Source of the DNA: Lachnospiraceae bacterium KM106-2
GTDB lineage: Bacteria > Bacillota > Clostridia > Lachnospirales > Lachnospiraceae
DNA length: 64,000 nt
Assembly: GCA_009731425.1 (NCBI GenBank)
Contig: AP018794.1
Span: 620,001-684,000, forward strand
Direction of reading: 5' to 3'
This document shows, piece after piece, positions 35,501-43,575 of the stretch. The translations under genes and the position numbers were made by a program. The notes under the pieces are model-generated. The model saw nothing but the letters and a program-made list of their open reading frames with translations, was not told the origin of the DNA and did no database searches. Within the stretch, counting starts at the first letter, position 1, and every line of letters begins with the position of its first letter.

Positions 35501-36450
35501 AAACATCATTACGTATTGGTGTGAAGAAGACATATAAATTAAAAGCTACGGTTAAGAGTAACAATGCTTCTAATCAGAAGTTAAAATGGAGTACTAGTAA
35601 TAAGAAGATTGCAAAAGTTAGTAGTTCCGGTAAGGTAACAGGTGTTAAAAAAGGTTACGCTACGATTACGGTTAAAGCAACGGACGGAACAAATGCAAAA
35701 GCAACATGTAAAGTAAGAATTGTAACAGCAGTTTCTTCTATTAAATTAAATAAATACAGCGTTAAATTAATTGAAGGACAAACAACAAAATTAAAAGCAA
35801 CTGTTAATCCTAAGAAAGCAACTTATAAGGGCGTAACTTGGAAGAGCAGTAAGACAAGTGTAGCAACAGTAGATAGCAAAGGTAAGGTTACTAGCCATAA
35901 ACCAGGTGTAGCAACAATTACGGCAAAGGCAAAAGATGATAGTGGTAAGACAGCAAAATGTATCGTAACAGTTATTAAGGCAGTACCTTCAACCGCAATT
36001 ACATTGCCAATGACTGATATGACCTTGATCGTTGGTGAAACAGATAAATTAGAAGCAAATGTTCAGCCAAGTAATACAACAGATAAGGTTAAATGGTACA
36101 GTAGTAGTTCATCTACTGTTCAAGTAAATAAATCAACTGGTAAGATTTATGCAAAACGTGCCGGAAGATGTACGGTAACGGGTGTTACAAACAGTGGTAA
36201 GTCAGTAACTGTAAATATTAATGTAGTTGGACTTAGCAGAACAAAACTTACAATGGAACAATATGATACACATACAATCACCGTAATCGGAGATGCTGAA
36301 AACGTAGTATGGGAAGTTGGCAATATTCAAGTTGCCAGAGTCACTAATGGTACAGTATCTGCAAGAAAGAAAGGTGTTACTACAGTAACAGCGATCGTAG
36401 ATGGATGTAGATTGAATTGTAAAGTCATTGTAAATGATATACAAGATTAA
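32539..36450 (+). CDS. Large secreted Ig-like (Big_2) repeat protein
   Basis: 1303 residues from the ATG after GGAGGA (an upstream frame from 32479 has no ribosome site). Signal peptide about 1-33. Then many bacterial Ig-like group 2 domains of about 80-90 residues, marked by repeated units such as TWKSSKTSVATVDSKGKVTS and WSTSNKKIAKVSSSGKVTGV. The first 500 residues are more diverged. The final repeats are basic (Lys-rich), as in proteins that stick to the cell wall. No LPXTG or SLH domain seen. Probably a surface or matrix protein; ligand unknown. Confidence 0.85.
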   Translation: MKKLRTTKQKLFAALVTISFIALLIGIRSYVNADSTTFKMYYTNSSGGGQTELSDFNVMQEKLHIFVNPQGAIDASKPFYINWKTGNSNIIKVEADATSGGSTNVYGAWLEAVSPGTTAIQAEIHYGTEVYIVGANFTVCVDINNDVSDTTFFKKIYTEDTDLDATLVLDKEDPAKSSKQLTLRYGEPNEETVGWNSANEDVVKVDANGKVTAVGAGITTISAFARKGSSMVDQSSFNDKIKVIVLPKYKAEDTGDFTAYGGNTEFESKKGKDITVYTNAAHANELIWVVKDADGNEIVNTKSGLTSDLVTLDPSDTTGTCIVKAKAGQYKIYSYVKNVLDSTYDTFDSTKLVLTDSTPRKPMIDPATGSMKVYVYFNIDKGGKQIISPSIGDKYDLKINTNVADIDNNFKVTITGTASVGSFTDNVMDFVRKGSIGIDIKQLPTSTLLLDEDAIADGTDIGVNYRVTFNVGSDLVIQAPQVITVGGTTRLYSQSVTTDKSIEYVSKDPSIATVGKYSGIVTGVKVGTTTVIGTYVTDDGVTKIATWEIEVVTSATIKIDPVELELYSDETEKLFAKYSVSNPSAMNIKWSTTDKDVVDIVESDKTYATIKAGKPGTASIVLTNIENGDQAFCKVKVVTKLESIKLKDNERSVELGDTDEQNRYVMEYTLTPSEDVNPTLEWESSNTNVATVDENGVVTVVGGGETIITVRDKDTKTFDTCRFIVKQYVKELSLSVTERTISKDDAFDVIAITTPKDYLSDNEEFTWTELDDNNTVDIKPTDNYATITGKSGGTTTIEVRTKKNLVARLKVTVIENPKSIEVESSDVSIEVGKTTPINVKFTPETATERTLKYMTSDSKIASVSDDGIIKGEKPGSAIITIIPVSGTPTFCRVTVTQPPKGIKLNYSSKTVTKGKTFTLKATISPSDATNHSVTYKSLNSKIATVSKGGVVKGIKGGSTVITATDAAGHVAYCSVTVKEKITSIKLNKTSLRIGVKKTYKLKATVKSNNASNQKLKWSTSNKKIAKVSSSGKVTGVKKGYATITVKATDGTNAKATCKVRIVTAVSSIKLNKYSVKLIEGQTTKLKATVNPKKATYKGVTWKSSKTSVATVDSKGKVTSHKPGVATITAKAKDDSGKTAKCIVTVIKAVPSTAITLPMTDMTLIVGETDKLEANVQPSNTTDKVKWYSSSSSTVQVNKSTGKIYAKRAGRCTVTGVTNSGKSVTVNINVVGLSRTKLTMEQYDTHTITVIGDAENVVWEVGNIQVARVTNGTVSARKKGVTTVTAIVDGCRLNCKVIVNDIQD

Positions 36451-36460
36451 TATAGTTGAA

Positions 36461-36496
36461 AAGGAAAGCCACAGATTATGTGGCTTTCCTTTTTTG
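36461..36496 (+). terminator. Intrinsic terminator of the Ig-like gene
   Basis: AAGGAAAGCCACA pairs perfectly with TGTGGCTTTCCTT (13 bp, 5-base loop), then TTTT. Confidence 0.9.
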
Positions 36497-36574
36497 ATTT
36501 ACGCGTACAAGTTGCCAAAGTGATACTGGTATCACCTTGGAGACTTTCCATAAATTCAAATAAATTAAAAGGTC

Positions 36575-36633
36575 TTCTAAAAGAGAAGAAAGCCAAGATA
36601 CACACTCACACGGAGAGTTTGGCAAGCCAAACT
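36575..36633. repeat. Dispersed intergenic repeat, copy 1
   Basis: Shares with 42805-42897 the blocks AGAAAGCCAAGAT, CACTCAC, and GAGAGTTTGGCAAGCCAAAC, the last containing the perfect palindrome AGTTTGGC-AA-GCCAAACT. This copy lacks a central segment of about 35 bases present in copy 2. A further hairpin (AAGTGATAC/GTATCACCTT) lies just upstream. Confidence 0.7.
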
Positions 36634-36722
36634 TAGTTATCTTTACAAAAATGATTGATTTTTACGAATGAATATGTTAGAGTAAAAACAGAACAAGTGT
36701 TTGGATGAACGGAGGGATTTGG

Positions 36723-38414
36723 TTGTTATTAAATCTACATGTGAAGAATTTAGCGATTATCGATGAGGTTGATGTGTATTTTACAGATCATCTTAATATT
36801 TTAACTGGTGAAACAGGTGCCGGTAAATCTATAATCATCGGATCGATCAATATAGCGTTAGGTGGAAAAGTTAATAAGGATATCATTCGAAAGGGAGCGG
36901 ATTATGCCCTTGTTGAACTGGTATTTCAGATTGATGATCTACATACGATTCAGAAATTGAAGGAACTTGATATTGAGATGGAGGACAATCAGCTCATCGT
37001 ATCAAGAAAGATCATGAATGGTCGTGTTGTTAATAAAATTAATGGCAATATAGTGCCAACTGCTACCTTACGTTCCGTAGCATCTTTTGTAATTGATATT
37101 CATGGACAGCATGAGCATCAGTCCTTATTATATAAGACAAAACATTTAAGTATCTTAGATCGTTTTGCCAAAAATGAGATCCTGGAATTAAAAGCCGAGA
37201 TTCGAAAATACTATCAACAATACAACAATATTAAACGAGAGTTGGATTCAGATGATATGACGACGGATCAAAGATTACGCCAGATGTCATTTTTAGAATA
37301 TGAGATTAATGAGATTGAGAATGCCAGACTAAAAAAGGGTGAAGAGGAAGAATTATTTGCCCAGTTTAAGAAAATGTCAAATGCAAGTGAGATCTCAGAA
37401 AATATAAATGGAGTATACCAGCTGACTAGTCAATCGCAAGATTCCGTTAGTGAGAATTTAAGCCGTTCCCTTCGAATGCTGGCAAAAGTAGATGAATTAG
37501 ATGAATCACTAGCCGGGTTTAAAGATCAGCTGATCGAAATAGAATCATTGATGAATGATTTTAATCGTGATCTTAGCAGTTATCAAGATGAGATGCAGTT
37601 TGACCCATCTGCTTATCAAGAAGTGGATGAACGACTTAATTTGATTCATAATCTAAAAGCTAAGTACGGAAATTCATTTGATGAGATTCAAGAATACTAT
37701 GCGCAAGCTAAAGCAAAATTAGAGAAGTATCAGGATTATGATTGTTATGTTGCAAAACTAAACAAGGAAAAAGAGAGATTAGAAGAAATTCTTGAAGAGG
37801 AATGTAGCAAGTTGTCGGAAATTCGTCAGAAATATGCACTTGAATTAAAAAATAAAATCGTAGATGCCTTATTGGATCTGAATTTCTTAGATGTAAGATT
37901 TGAAGTTAATTTTAATCGTTTCGATCATTTTACGGAGAATGGTTTCGATGATGTGGAATTCTTGATTGCCACAAATATCGGTGAGGATCTGAAACCGCTA
38001 GCAAAAGTAGCATCCGGTGGTGAGTTATCTCGTGTTATGCTGGCATTAAAGTCAGTATTAGCAGATAACGATGCCATTGATACGTTGATTTTTGATGAAA
38101 TTGATGTTGGTGTCAGCGGACGTACAGCACAGAAAGTTTCCGAACGACTATCTTTTATTGCGAAAGATCATCAAGTACTTTGTATTACTCATTTACCTCA
38201 GATCGCTGCAATGGCAGACAGTCATTACATTATTGAAAAATCTGCAACTTCCGATAGAACGTCAACGACAATTTACCGACTTGATGAAGAAAAGTCCGTT
38301 TCAGAACTAGCAAGAATTCTTGGAGGTGCGGTAATCACAGACGCAGTTATTCATAATGCCAAAGAGATGAAAGAATTGGCAGCAAAAACTAAGCTATATT
38401 CGTTTGAAAATTAA
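36723..38414 (+). CDS. recN: DNA repair protein RecN
   Basis: 563 residues. The start is set at TTG 36723, 6 bases after GGAGGG, giving the standard MLLNLHVKNLAIIDE opening; an ATG at 36705 lies before the ribosome site. Walker A GETGAGKSIIIGS, the coiled coil (about 150-370) and the C-terminal signature ASGGELSRVMLALKSV with Walker B DTLIFDEIDVGVSG mark an SMC-like ATPase for double-strand break repair. It normally follows argR directly, but here 26.7 kb intervene. Confidence 0.96.
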   Translation: MLLNLHVKNLAIIDEVDVYFTDHLNILTGETGAGKSIIIGSINIALGGKVNKDIIRKGADYALVELVFQIDDLHTIQKLKELDIEMEDNQLIVSRKIMNGRVVNKINGNIVPTATLRSVASFVIDIHGQHEHQSLLYKTKHLSILDRFAKNEILELKAEIRKYYQQYNNIKRELDSDDMTTDQRLRQMSFLEYEINEIENARLKKGEEEELFAQFKKMSNASEISENINGVYQLTSQSQDSVSENLSRSLRMLAKVDELDESLAGFKDQLIEIESLMNDFNRDLSSYQDEMQFDPSAYQEVDERLNLIHNLKAKYGNSFDEIQEYYAQAKAKLEKYQDYDCYVAKLNKEKERLEEILEEECSKLSEIRQKYALELKNKIVDALLDLNFLDVRFEVNFNRFDHFTENGFDDVEFLIATNIGEDLKPLAKVASGGELSRVMLALKSVLADNDAIDTLIFDEIDVGVSGRTAQKVSERLSFIAKDHQVLCITHLPQIAAMADSHYIIEKSATSDRTSTTIYRLDEEKSVSELARILGGAVITDAVIHNAKEMKELAAKTKLYSFEN

Positions 38415-38435
38415 ATAATAAGCCATACTATTTAT

Positions 38436-38478
38436 GAGGGTATGAAATGAGTATAACTAATTATCATTTCATACCCTC
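38436..38478 (+). terminator. 15-bp perfect hairpin after recN
   Basis: GAGGGTATGAAATGA pairs with TCATTTCATACCCTC, 13-base loop, followed by a weak T-rich stretch. Confidence 0.7.
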
Positions 38479-38515
38479 ACTTTCATTATTGAAAAATGAG
38501 AAAATTTAACTTCAT

Positions 38516-38546
38516 TGAATAAAAAATATAAAAATTATACATCATT
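38516..38546 (+). promoter_or_regulatory. Possible sigma-G/sigma-F promoter for spoIVB
   Basis: TGAATA, 18-bp spacer, CATCATT (consensus about CATnnTA), 28 bases before the spoIVB start. spoIVB is transcribed by sigma-F and sigma-G in the forespore of Bacillus. Weak match. Confidence 0.35.
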
Positions 38547-38574
38547 TAAATACGGATAGAAATGGAGTGTAATA

Positions 38575-39867
38575 ATGAAAAAGAGAGTAGTATACCGAGT
38601 TAGTCTAATTGTGCTATTACTAATTGTACTTTGTGGTATAGTTGGTTTTGGATATTATAAGATCGATTCTCAAATTCCTGATACGATTCATATCGTAAAA
38701 AATAAAAAGGTTAAATTTAATTTTTCTTTACCAGTTCAGGCGGATTTGTGTGAAGAAGATGTCAGCGTAATTAAACTAAATAATAAGAAACTTAATCAGA
38801 ACCAAGTACACATTGATTTTGATTCTCCATTTACCATCCAATCAACAAAGACAGGACATTATCTGCTGCAGTTAAAATTATTTGGAATCTTCCAGTATAA
38901 AACAATTAATGTAAATGTGATCAATGACATTAAATTGATCCCAGGGGGAAGCTCGATTGGAATTTATATTGAATCAAAAGGAATTCTTGTCCTTGGCACC
39001 AGTACGATCACTGGAGACGACGGATTGAACTATGAACCTGCGCTTAATATCTTACAATCAGGGGATTACATTGAAAGCATGAATCATGTATCCTTGAAGA
39101 ATAAAGAGCAGTTTATCTCTATGTTACAAAAGAATAATGAAAAACCAATTTCGTTAGGAATCAGACGAGATGAAGAAAGACTAAATGTAACAATCAAACC
39201 TATCAAGACTGTTGATGGCGAATATAAAATAGGAACTTGGATCAGAGACAATACACAGGGAATTGGTACGTTAACTTATGCAGATTGTAATGGCGAATTT
39301 GGGGCATTAGGACATGGGATTACTGATGTAGATACAAGTCAGTTAATGGAAATTAAAGATGGTACAATATATAATTCAGATGTTCTTGAGATTGTAAAAG
39401 GCCAGAATGGGGCACCTGGAGAAATTGTCGGATTGATCAAGACAAGTGAGGGTAATGATCTTGGAGAAATCCAGACAAATACGAACCAAGGTATATTTGG
39501 GAGAATTAATAAACAAAATTATGATTTGAACCGTTCCAAGGCGCTTCCTATTGGACTAAAACAAGATATCAAAATTGGGAAAGCAAAGATACTTTGTGCA
39601 GTTGAAGGTACCATTAAAGAATATGAAATAGAAATAACAGATGTCGAAATGAATAATAAGAATTTAAGCAAAGGTCTTGTCATAAAAATTACTGACAAGA
39701 GGTTGTTATCTGTCACAAATGGAATTGTTCAGGGGATGAGTGGCAGTCCGATCATTCAGCAAGGCAAGATAATAGGTGCGGTTACGCATGTGTTTATACA
39801 AGACTCAACAAAAGGATATGGTACATTTATCGAAAATATGATAAATACTGCAAATACAAATGACTAA
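38575..39867 (+). CDS. spoIVB: Stage IV sporulation protein B (SpoIVB signalling protease)
   Basis: 430 residues: an N-terminal membrane anchor (about 7-26), a PDZ domain (about 125-215, SIGIYIESKGILVLGTS) and the S55 serine protease domain with catalytic His in ALGHGITDVDTS and Ser in GMSGSPIIQQGKIIGAVTHVF. Secreted from the forespore, it cleaves SpoIVFA and triggers pro-sigma-K processing. It lies directly before spo0A, the conserved order in spore-formers. Confidence 0.95.
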   Translation: MKKRVVYRVSLIVLLLIVLCGIVGFGYYKIDSQIPDTIHIVKNKKVKFNFSLPVQADLCEEDVSVIKLNNKKLNQNQVHIDFDSPFTIQSTKTGHYLLQLKLFGIFQYKTINVNVINDIKLIPGGSSIGIYIESKGILVLGTSTITGDDGLNYEPALNILQSGDYIESMNHVSLKNKEQFISMLQKNNEKPISLGIRRDEERLNVTIKPIKTVDGEYKIGTWIRDNTQGIGTLTYADCNGEFGALGHGITDVDTSQLMEIKDGTIYNSDVLEIVKGQNGAPGEIVGLIKTSEGNDLGEIQTNTNQGIFGRINKQNYDLNRSKALPIGLKQDIKIGKAKILCAVEGTIKEYEIEITDVEMNNKNLSKGLVIKITDKRLLSVTNGIVQGMSGSPIIQQGKIIGAVTHVFIQDSTKGYGTFIENMINTANTND

Positions 39868-40363
39868 ATGACGGAACAAATGAAAAAATTACAAATAAAT
39901 TTATCGACTATTTTTGCATTAAAATTAGAGGTAATTAACAAAATTTACAGTAACTGGACTAACTTTACTTGCCATACTTGTTCTTTTGCATTATGATTAT
40001 AGCATATTGTCGAATTATGCGATAAAAAACAATTGAATTGTTGTAAAATTATGGTTATAATTCAAACATGGTAATAATTTACAAATGCTTCAACCTTGTT
40101 TAAATTCGCGTGCAAATGATTATATTTTCTTATTTTACAATATGTAAGAAAAATGTATATAGTTTACTAAAAATTAGCAATTTCTGCTATTTGTCATTGA
40201 CTATTTATGCGAAAGATTGTATAATTTTGTTTGGTAGTAAGTGGCAAATTGTATATTATGGTTATGGTTCATCGACATATCATAATATATTTCCGATGCA
40301 GATTACATTTGAGATAAATGTGATTAGAATGAGGTTATAAATTATAAAACGGGAGGAATTATA
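39868..40363. promoter_or_regulatory. spo0A control region (non-coding, about 500 bases)
   Basis: It contains a perfect 0A box TGTCGAA at 40008-40014, and two sigma-A-like promoters: TTGAAT-17-TATAAT at 40033-40061 and TTGACT-17-TATAAT at 40197-40225. A near-match box in reverse, ATCGACA, is near 40272. The arrangement suggests autoregulation by Spo0A and two start sites. I see no clear sigma-H promoter. A 76-codon frame across 40110-40340 has no ribosome site and is not called. Confidence 0.55.
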
Positions 40364-41164
40364 ATGGCAAAGATTAATGTTGCAATTGTCGATGATAACG
40401 AAAGAATGGTCAGTCTACTTAGCGATATTATGAAAGAAGACACAGACATCGATGTTGTTGGTACTGCAGCCAACGGAGTAGATGCACTTTCAATTATTAA
40501 AGATAAAAAACCAGATGTTGTACTTTTAGATTTGATTATGCCAAAACTTGACGGTCTCGGTGTAATGGAGAAAGTACGTAATAGCAATGAGTACAAGAAA
40601 GCTCCTACATTCATTGTAATAACTGCAATTGGTCAAGAGGGCGTTACAGAGAATGCATTTGAGTTAGGCGCAAGTTACTATATAATGAAACCATTCGACA
40701 ATAACATGATTCTAACAAGAATCAAACAAATTAAAGGTGATCTACATACAAAATTAGTAGAACCATTAAAGGCTACTTCTTTTGAAAATAAAGCTGTTTA
40801 TATGGAAAGAAATCTTGAATCAGATGTTACCAACATCATTCATGAAATTGGAGTTCCAGCACATATTAAAGGGTATCAGTACTTAAGAGATGCAATTATG
40901 ATGTCAGTCAATGATAGTGAAATGTTAAATTCTATTACGAAGCTATTATATCCATCGATTGCAAAACGTCACAAAACTACTCCTAGTAGAGTAGAGAGAG
41001 CAATCCGTCATGCCATTGAGGTTGCATGGAGCCGAGGTAAGATGGACACCATCGATGACCTGTTTGGATATACTGTGAATAACGGGAAAGGCAAACCAAC
41101 TAACTCTGAATTTGTTGCGTTAATTGCTGACAAGATTAGACTAGAATATAAAATGCGTACTTGA
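40364..41164 (+). CDS. spo0A: Sporulation master regulator Spo0A
   Basis: 266 residues. The receiver domain has the acidic pocket Asp10/Asp11 and phosphorylation site Asp56 (VVLLDLIMP), plus Lys in [10 protein letters not shown]. The C-terminal DNA-binding domain is intact, with [33 protein letters not shown] and the [12 protein letters not shown] end. It activates or represses early sporulation genes by binding TGTCGAA boxes, one of which lies in its own control region. Start ATG 8 bases after GGGAGG. Terminator at 41187-41230. Confidence 0.98.
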   Translation: MAKINVAIVDDNERMVSLLSDIMKEDTDIDVVGTAANGVDALSIIKDKKPDVVLLDLIMPKLDGLGVMEKVRNSNEYKKAPTFIVITAIGQEGVTENAFELGASYYIMKPFDNNMILTRIKQIKGDLHTKLVEPLKATSFENKAVYMERNLESDVTNIIHEIGVPAHIKGYQYLRDAIMMSVNDSEMLNSITKLLYPSIAKRHKTTPSRVERAIRHAIEVAWSRGKMDTIDDLFGYTVNNGKGKPTNSEFVALIADKIRLEYKMRT

Positions 41165-41186
41165 TTGAAACAAGGAGTTTAGTTTA

Positions 41187-41230
41187 TTTCTAAGTGTAAG
41201 GTAAAGCTTACACTTAGAAATATTTTTTTT
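41187..41230 (+). terminator. Intrinsic terminator of spo0A
   Basis: TTTCTAAGTGTAAG pairs perfectly with CTTACACTTAGAAA (14 bp, 6-base loop) followed by TATTTTTTTT. Confidence 0.92.
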
Positions 41231-41284
41231 GCTCAAAGCTAAGAAATAATAGAATGAACGCTAGACGTTGAGGGGGTAGCTAAT

Positions 41285-42721
41285 ATGAAAAAGATTTTAT
41301 TCGTGGCCTCAGAATGTGTACCATTTATTAAAACTGGAGGTTTAGCAGATGTAGTTGGATCATTACCGAAATATTTCGATAAAGAAAAGTATGATGTAAG
41401 AGTGATGATTCCAAAATATCTGTGTATCCCGGAAGAATTTCGTAATCAGATGACATACAAAACACATTTTTATATGAATTTGGCATGGAGAAGCCAGTAT
41501 GTAGGCGTTCTGGAGATGGAATACGAAGGAATCAAGTTTTATTTTATCGATAATGAGTACTATTTTGCAGGGTTCAAACCATATGGAAATATTTACGAGG
41601 ATGTTGAGAAATTTGCATTTTTCTCAAGAGCATGTCTTTCGGCATTACCATTAATTGATTTTAGACCAGATATTATTCATTGCCACGATTGGCAGACTGG
41701 ATTGCTTCCAGTATATCTTCATGATACTTTTGCAGTCGGTGAATTTTATCGAGGAATCAAGACGATTATGACAATACATAATTTGAAGTTCCAGGGAATA
41801 TGGGATCTAAAGACAATACAGGATATTACAGGATTAGCAAAATACTTTTTCACACCAGATAAATTAGAAGCATATGGGGATGCTAATTATTTAAAAGGTG
41901 GTTTAGTCTACGCAGATTATATAACAACAGTTAGCGAAACTTATGCAGAAGAAATTAAAACTCCATTTTTCGGAGAACATCTAGATGGATTGATTCGAGC
42001 AAGATCAAATAATCTAGTGGGTATTGTAAATGGATTAGATTATAATGAGTATGATCCTAGTACAGATCCATTGATTTATAAGAATTATAATCCGATCACC
42101 TTTAGAAAAGAGAAACCAAAAAACAAACGTGCACTTCAACAAGAATTAGGATTAGAAGTAGACGATAAGAAGTTTATGATCGGAATTGTATCTAGGTTGA
42201 CTGATCAAAAAGGGTTAGATTTAATCGATTGTGTAATTGAAGAGATTTGTTCAGAGGATACTCAGCTTGTTGTACTGGGTACCGGTGAAGAAAGATATGA
42301 GAATCTGTTCCGTCATTTTGCATGGAAATATAGTAATCGTGTATCAGCAAATATCTTTTACTCCAACGAAAGATCACATAAGATCTATGCGGCATGTGAT
42401 GCATTTTTAATGCCTTCTTTATTTGAACCATGTGGTTTAAGCCAGTTAATGAGTTTACGATATGGAACGGTACCAATTGTCAGAGAGACTGGTGGTCTAA
42501 AAGATACAGTACTTCCTTATAATCAATATGAGAGTACTGGTACTGGATTTTCGTTCAGCAATTATAATGCGCATGAAATGTTAGCTGCGATCCGGTACGC
42601 AAAATATGTGTATTATAATAAAAAGAGAGAATGGAATAAATTGATCGATCGTGGAATGGCCATGGACTTCTCATGGAATCATTCTTGTAAGAAATATGAA
42701 GAACTCTATGATCGAATTTAA
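41285..42721 (+). CDS. glgA: Glycogen synthase (ADP-glucose type)
   Basis: 478 residues, GT5 family. The ADP-glucose loop KTGGLADVVGSLPK is near residues 15-28, DWQTGLLPVYL follows, and the C-terminal FEPCGLSQLMSLRYGTVPIVRETGGLKDTV has the catalytic Glu. It extends alpha-1,4-glucan chains from ADP-glucose; glycogen is a common carbon store before sporulation. No other glg gene is in the window. Start ATG follows GAGGGGGTAGC. It is a single-gene unit with terminators on both sides. Confidence 0.96.
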   Translation: MKKILFVASECVPFIKTGGLADVVGSLPKYFDKEKYDVRVMIPKYLCIPEEFRNQMTYKTHFYMNLAWRSQYVGVLEMEYEGIKFYFIDNEYYFAGFKPYGNIYEDVEKFAFFSRACLSALPLIDFRPDIIHCHDWQTGLLPVYLHDTFAVGEFYRGIKTIMTIHNLKFQGIWDLKTIQDITGLAKYFFTPDKLEAYGDANYLKGGLVYADYITTVSETYAEEIKTPFFGEHLDGLIRARSNNLVGIVNGLDYNEYDPSTDPLIYKNYNPITFRKEKPKNKRALQQELGLEVDDKKFMIGIVSRLTDQKGLDLIDCVIEEICSEDTQLVVLGTGEERYENLFRHFAWKYSNRVSANIFYSNERSHKIYAACDAFLMPSLFEPCGLSQLMSLRYGTVPIVRETGGLKDTVLPYNQYESTGTGFSFSNYNAHEMLAAIRYAKYVYYNKKREWNKLIDRGMAMDFSWNHSCKKYEELYDRI

Positions 42722-42724
42722 TAA

Positions 42725-42757
42725 AAAGCCTATGCATGAAATTGCATAGGCTTTTTT
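42725..42757 (+). terminator. Intrinsic terminator of glgA
   Basis: AAAGCCTATGCA pairs with TGCATAGGCTTT, followed by a T-run. A second hairpin (AATTGATAGG/CCTATCAATT) follows at about 42757-42796. Confidence 0.9.
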
Positions 42758-42804
42758 AATTGATAGGAAAGTTCTCTGAACTCACCTATCAATTAAAAAA
42801 AGCT

Positions 42805-42897
42805 TTCTAAAGGAAGAAAGCCAAGATGCGCACTCACGCGGAAGGAAGGTATCACTTCGTGATCGCGTTCGACGCGGAGAGTTTGGCAAGCCAAACT
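42805..42897. repeat. Dispersed intergenic repeat, copy 2 (long form)
   Basis: Matches 36575-36633 at both ends but carries about 35 additional bases in the middle, containing the hairpin GGTATCACTTCGTGATC and a GCG-rich GATCGCGTTCGACGCGG patch unlike the AT-rich surroundings. The final palindrome AGTTTGGCAAGCCAAACT runs into a T-tract and could terminate transcription. Confidence 0.7.
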
Positions 42898-42990
42898 CTT
42901 TTTTATATTAATAGATTTTAATGGCTTCGCATAAAAAGAAGAAGGGAAAACCATAATAAGATTATGCAATTATAGTCAGGAGGGTTTTTC

Positions 42991-43173
42991 ATGGAATTGA
43001 CAGTGCAAGAATTATTGTCGATCAAAAAAATCATGTTGGAAACATATCAAGAAGAGGCAAAATATAAATCTTATATGGAAGATACAAAAGAACCATATCT
43101 GAAAGAAATATTTTTAAAGTTATCTAATCAGGCGATTCAGAATCGACAATTATTATTACAATTTTTAAACTAG
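42991..43173 (+). CDS. Small helical protein, possibly spore coat-related
   Basis: 60 residues, start ATG 7 bases after AGGAGGG. Two amphipathic helices (ELTVQELLSIKKIMLETYQEEAKYKSYMED and KEIFLKLSNQAIQNRQLLLQFL) resemble half of a CotF/ferritin-like bundle. That similarity is by pattern only. It is immediately followed by another small helical protein, so the pair is probably one operon. Confidence 0.6.
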   Translation: MELTVQELLSIKKIMLETYQEEAKYKSYMEDTKEPYLKEIFLKLSNQAIQNRQLLLQFLN

Positions 43174-43182
43174 GAGATTGAA

Positions 43183-43434
43183 ATGGAAGATAAAATTAAA
43201 GCATTGGATGCGATGAAAGATCTATGCACAAAGTGCGTTGAAATGGAACGAATACAGTTGGACACGACTGAAGAAAAATTGAAAGCTGCAATGATTGAAA
43301 TTCGTAATACGTACGAATCAAGTTATGAAGAACTATATTCTTTATCAGTGCAGAAAAAAATTGTGTTGCCACCGATGAAGGCAGATAAAGATATGATTTC
43401 AGAGGTCAAGTCACTCATACAGTCAGAAAAATAA
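43183..43434 (+). CDS. Small helical protein paired with the preceding gene
   Basis: 83 residues, all helical, with a CTKCVEMERIQLDTTEEKLKAAM segment and a Cys pair near residues 15-18. The start is 9 bases after the previous stop, with a GGAG site. Family not recognised. It may fold with its 60-residue neighbour. Confidence 0.55.
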   Translation: MEDKIKALDAMKDLCTKCVEMERIQLDTTEEKLKAAMIEIRNTYESSYEELYSLSVQKKIVLPPMKADKDMISEVKSLIQSEK

Positions 43435-43575
43435 ATTGTAATACTTGCTTGTATTACATAAGCACTTATTTTTCTTGATTAAATTCGAATTTGTGTTATG
43501 ATAATATTTGGGTCGTCTGGAAATATCTCTTTTTTCGACCTAAAAAATGAATAATAAAAACTCTTGGAGGAAAAA

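Noticed and set aside
40110..40340. 76-codon frame upstream of spo0A
   Set aside because: Contains the second promoter, no ribosome site, composition of AT-rich leader DNA.
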